Source: Polytrichum commune (lineage: Eukaryota > Streptophyta > Polytrichopsida > Polytrichales > Polytrichaceae). From it: a stretch of 60,000 bases of DNA. Location: the NCBI GenBank assembly GCA_950295325.1, contig OX485806.1:30134001-30194000 (forward strand). The letters are read 5' to 3'. Below are positions 59,201-60,000 of this stretch, piece after piece. Both the position numbers and the translations under genes were made by a program. The notes beneath the pieces are model-generated. The model was not told the origin of the DNA and ran no database searches. It saw nothing but the letters and a program-made list of their open reading frames with translations. Every line of letters starts with the position of its first letter. The first letter of the stretch is position 1.

Positions 59201-60000
59201 CCTTCACACATGGTTGCTTTAATTAGCTCTATCTTCGTTGTTGTCTCAACATGTATTGATTCTATTGTTGCCTCAATTGTATCTATATTTTCTTGCAAGG
59301 GATATTGTTTGTACTTGCTCCTACTTCTCACACTCGTTGGTTCGTCATGCTCCCATGCTACCTTGTGCTCTCCACGGTTTGCTAGTGATTCTCATATTTT
59401 TGTTGTTGTTGTTTCTATTGGGACTTTGGTGGTCTTACAAATTGGTTTTGGGGATGTTTGATGTTGTTGGATGCTATGTTCTTCAAAAAAGTTGCTTATG
59501 GCTTCAGTTTTTGGATGCGCTTTACTATCTCCTTTTGTGGTATTCATGAGTGGCTTAGATTGTGCTAGCCATTCTTCAATTATGCAAGCTCTGTTGTTGC
59601 TAATTACTTGGGTGCCAGGTTGGGGAGGTTGGAGTATTGGTTGGGAGTGGCAAAGTCTTGATAATCTTGGTGTCGGCACCATAAGCATGCATGGTTTGGT
59701 TTGACTGCAAATCGTTCGTCATGATCCTCCTTTGTAGCTCTCTAAAATTCCCACTGCATTCTTTGTACTCATAGGTTGGGTGGGGGTGTTCCTCCTTCAC
59801 TATATATTTTCTCTCTTTAAATGTTACTTATTGTTGCTATTCGATGTGCTCCTGAGGGTTGTGGTTGGTAATGTTGGCCCTCATAGGTTCGAACACTTCT
59901 TCTTTTGTTGAGCTTATGTTGGGGATTGTTGTTGTTGCAGTTCGAGTGCACATTACTTTGGTACTATCGTTGTTGTTTGATAGGTCACTAAGTTGTAGAT
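56244..60000. other. Intergenic right edge, possible retroelement debris
   Basis: No intact gene. Low-complexity runs at 56481-56500 (T) and 57475-57488 (C). Minus-strand segments at about 58495-58776 and 59392-59800 are rich in Gln, Asn, Pro and Thr with moderate length and may be decayed coding sequence of the same kind as 55412-56243, but nothing identifiable remains. Confidence 0.35.

Overview
The window is nuclear DNA of a land plant. Both real genes have canonical GT-AG introns and plant-specific products: a plastid nucleoid protein (pTAC3 type) at 13200-21182(+), and the second-largest subunit of RNA polymerases IV/V (NRPD2/NRPE2 type) at 36453-44697(+). Each was rebuilt exon by exon. 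All exon phases fit, and each model is one open frame (about 1052 and 1296 codons). The rest is transposon-rich intergenic DNA. A piggyBac-like relic, a Tc1-like (DD34E) relic and a low gene density suggest, but do not prove, a non-flowering plant such as a fern, lycophyte or bryophyte.

Layout. 1-4.2 kb: decayed piggyBac-like transposase, split by a 1.25-kb Mutator-type foldback element. 4.2-10 kb: small non-autonomous elements with visible target-site duplications (a hAT-like MITE, a PIF/Harbinger-like MITE, two tRNA-type SINEs, a Mutator-like MITE). 10.6-13 kb: four diverged direct-repeat units ending just before gene 1. 13.2-21.2 kb: pTAC3 gene, 14 coding exons. 21.2-33 kb: 3' flank, Tc1-like relic, a pyrimidine- and CpG-rich block (about 25.3-27.5 kb), unassigned AT-rich DNA, a dispersed repeat and a foldback element. 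33-36.45 kb: probable promoter and 5' leader of gene 2. 36.45-44.7 kb: NRPD2/E2 gene, 7 coding exons. 44.7-60 kb: no convincing gene, but an interstitial telomere repeat, two more Harbinger-like MITEs, a five-unit diverged repeat array (49.7-53.15 kb) and weak antisense relics of a possible retroelement.

The most notable structure is inside the genes. Three introns (pTAC3 intron 9, the NRPD2/E2 leader intron and NRPD2/E2 intron 5) have grown by tandem duplication of a unit that ends at, or near, the 3' splice site, so each holds decoy acceptors. Intron 2 of the Pol IV/V gene also carries two copies of one roughly 350-bp element head to head, with a third in intron 3. That intron could fold into a long hairpin, in a gene whose product acts in small-RNA-directed silencing. 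The two genes are in the same orientation about 15 kb apart. They act in different compartments (plastid transcription; nuclear RNA-directed DNA methylation), and nothing suggests co-regulation.
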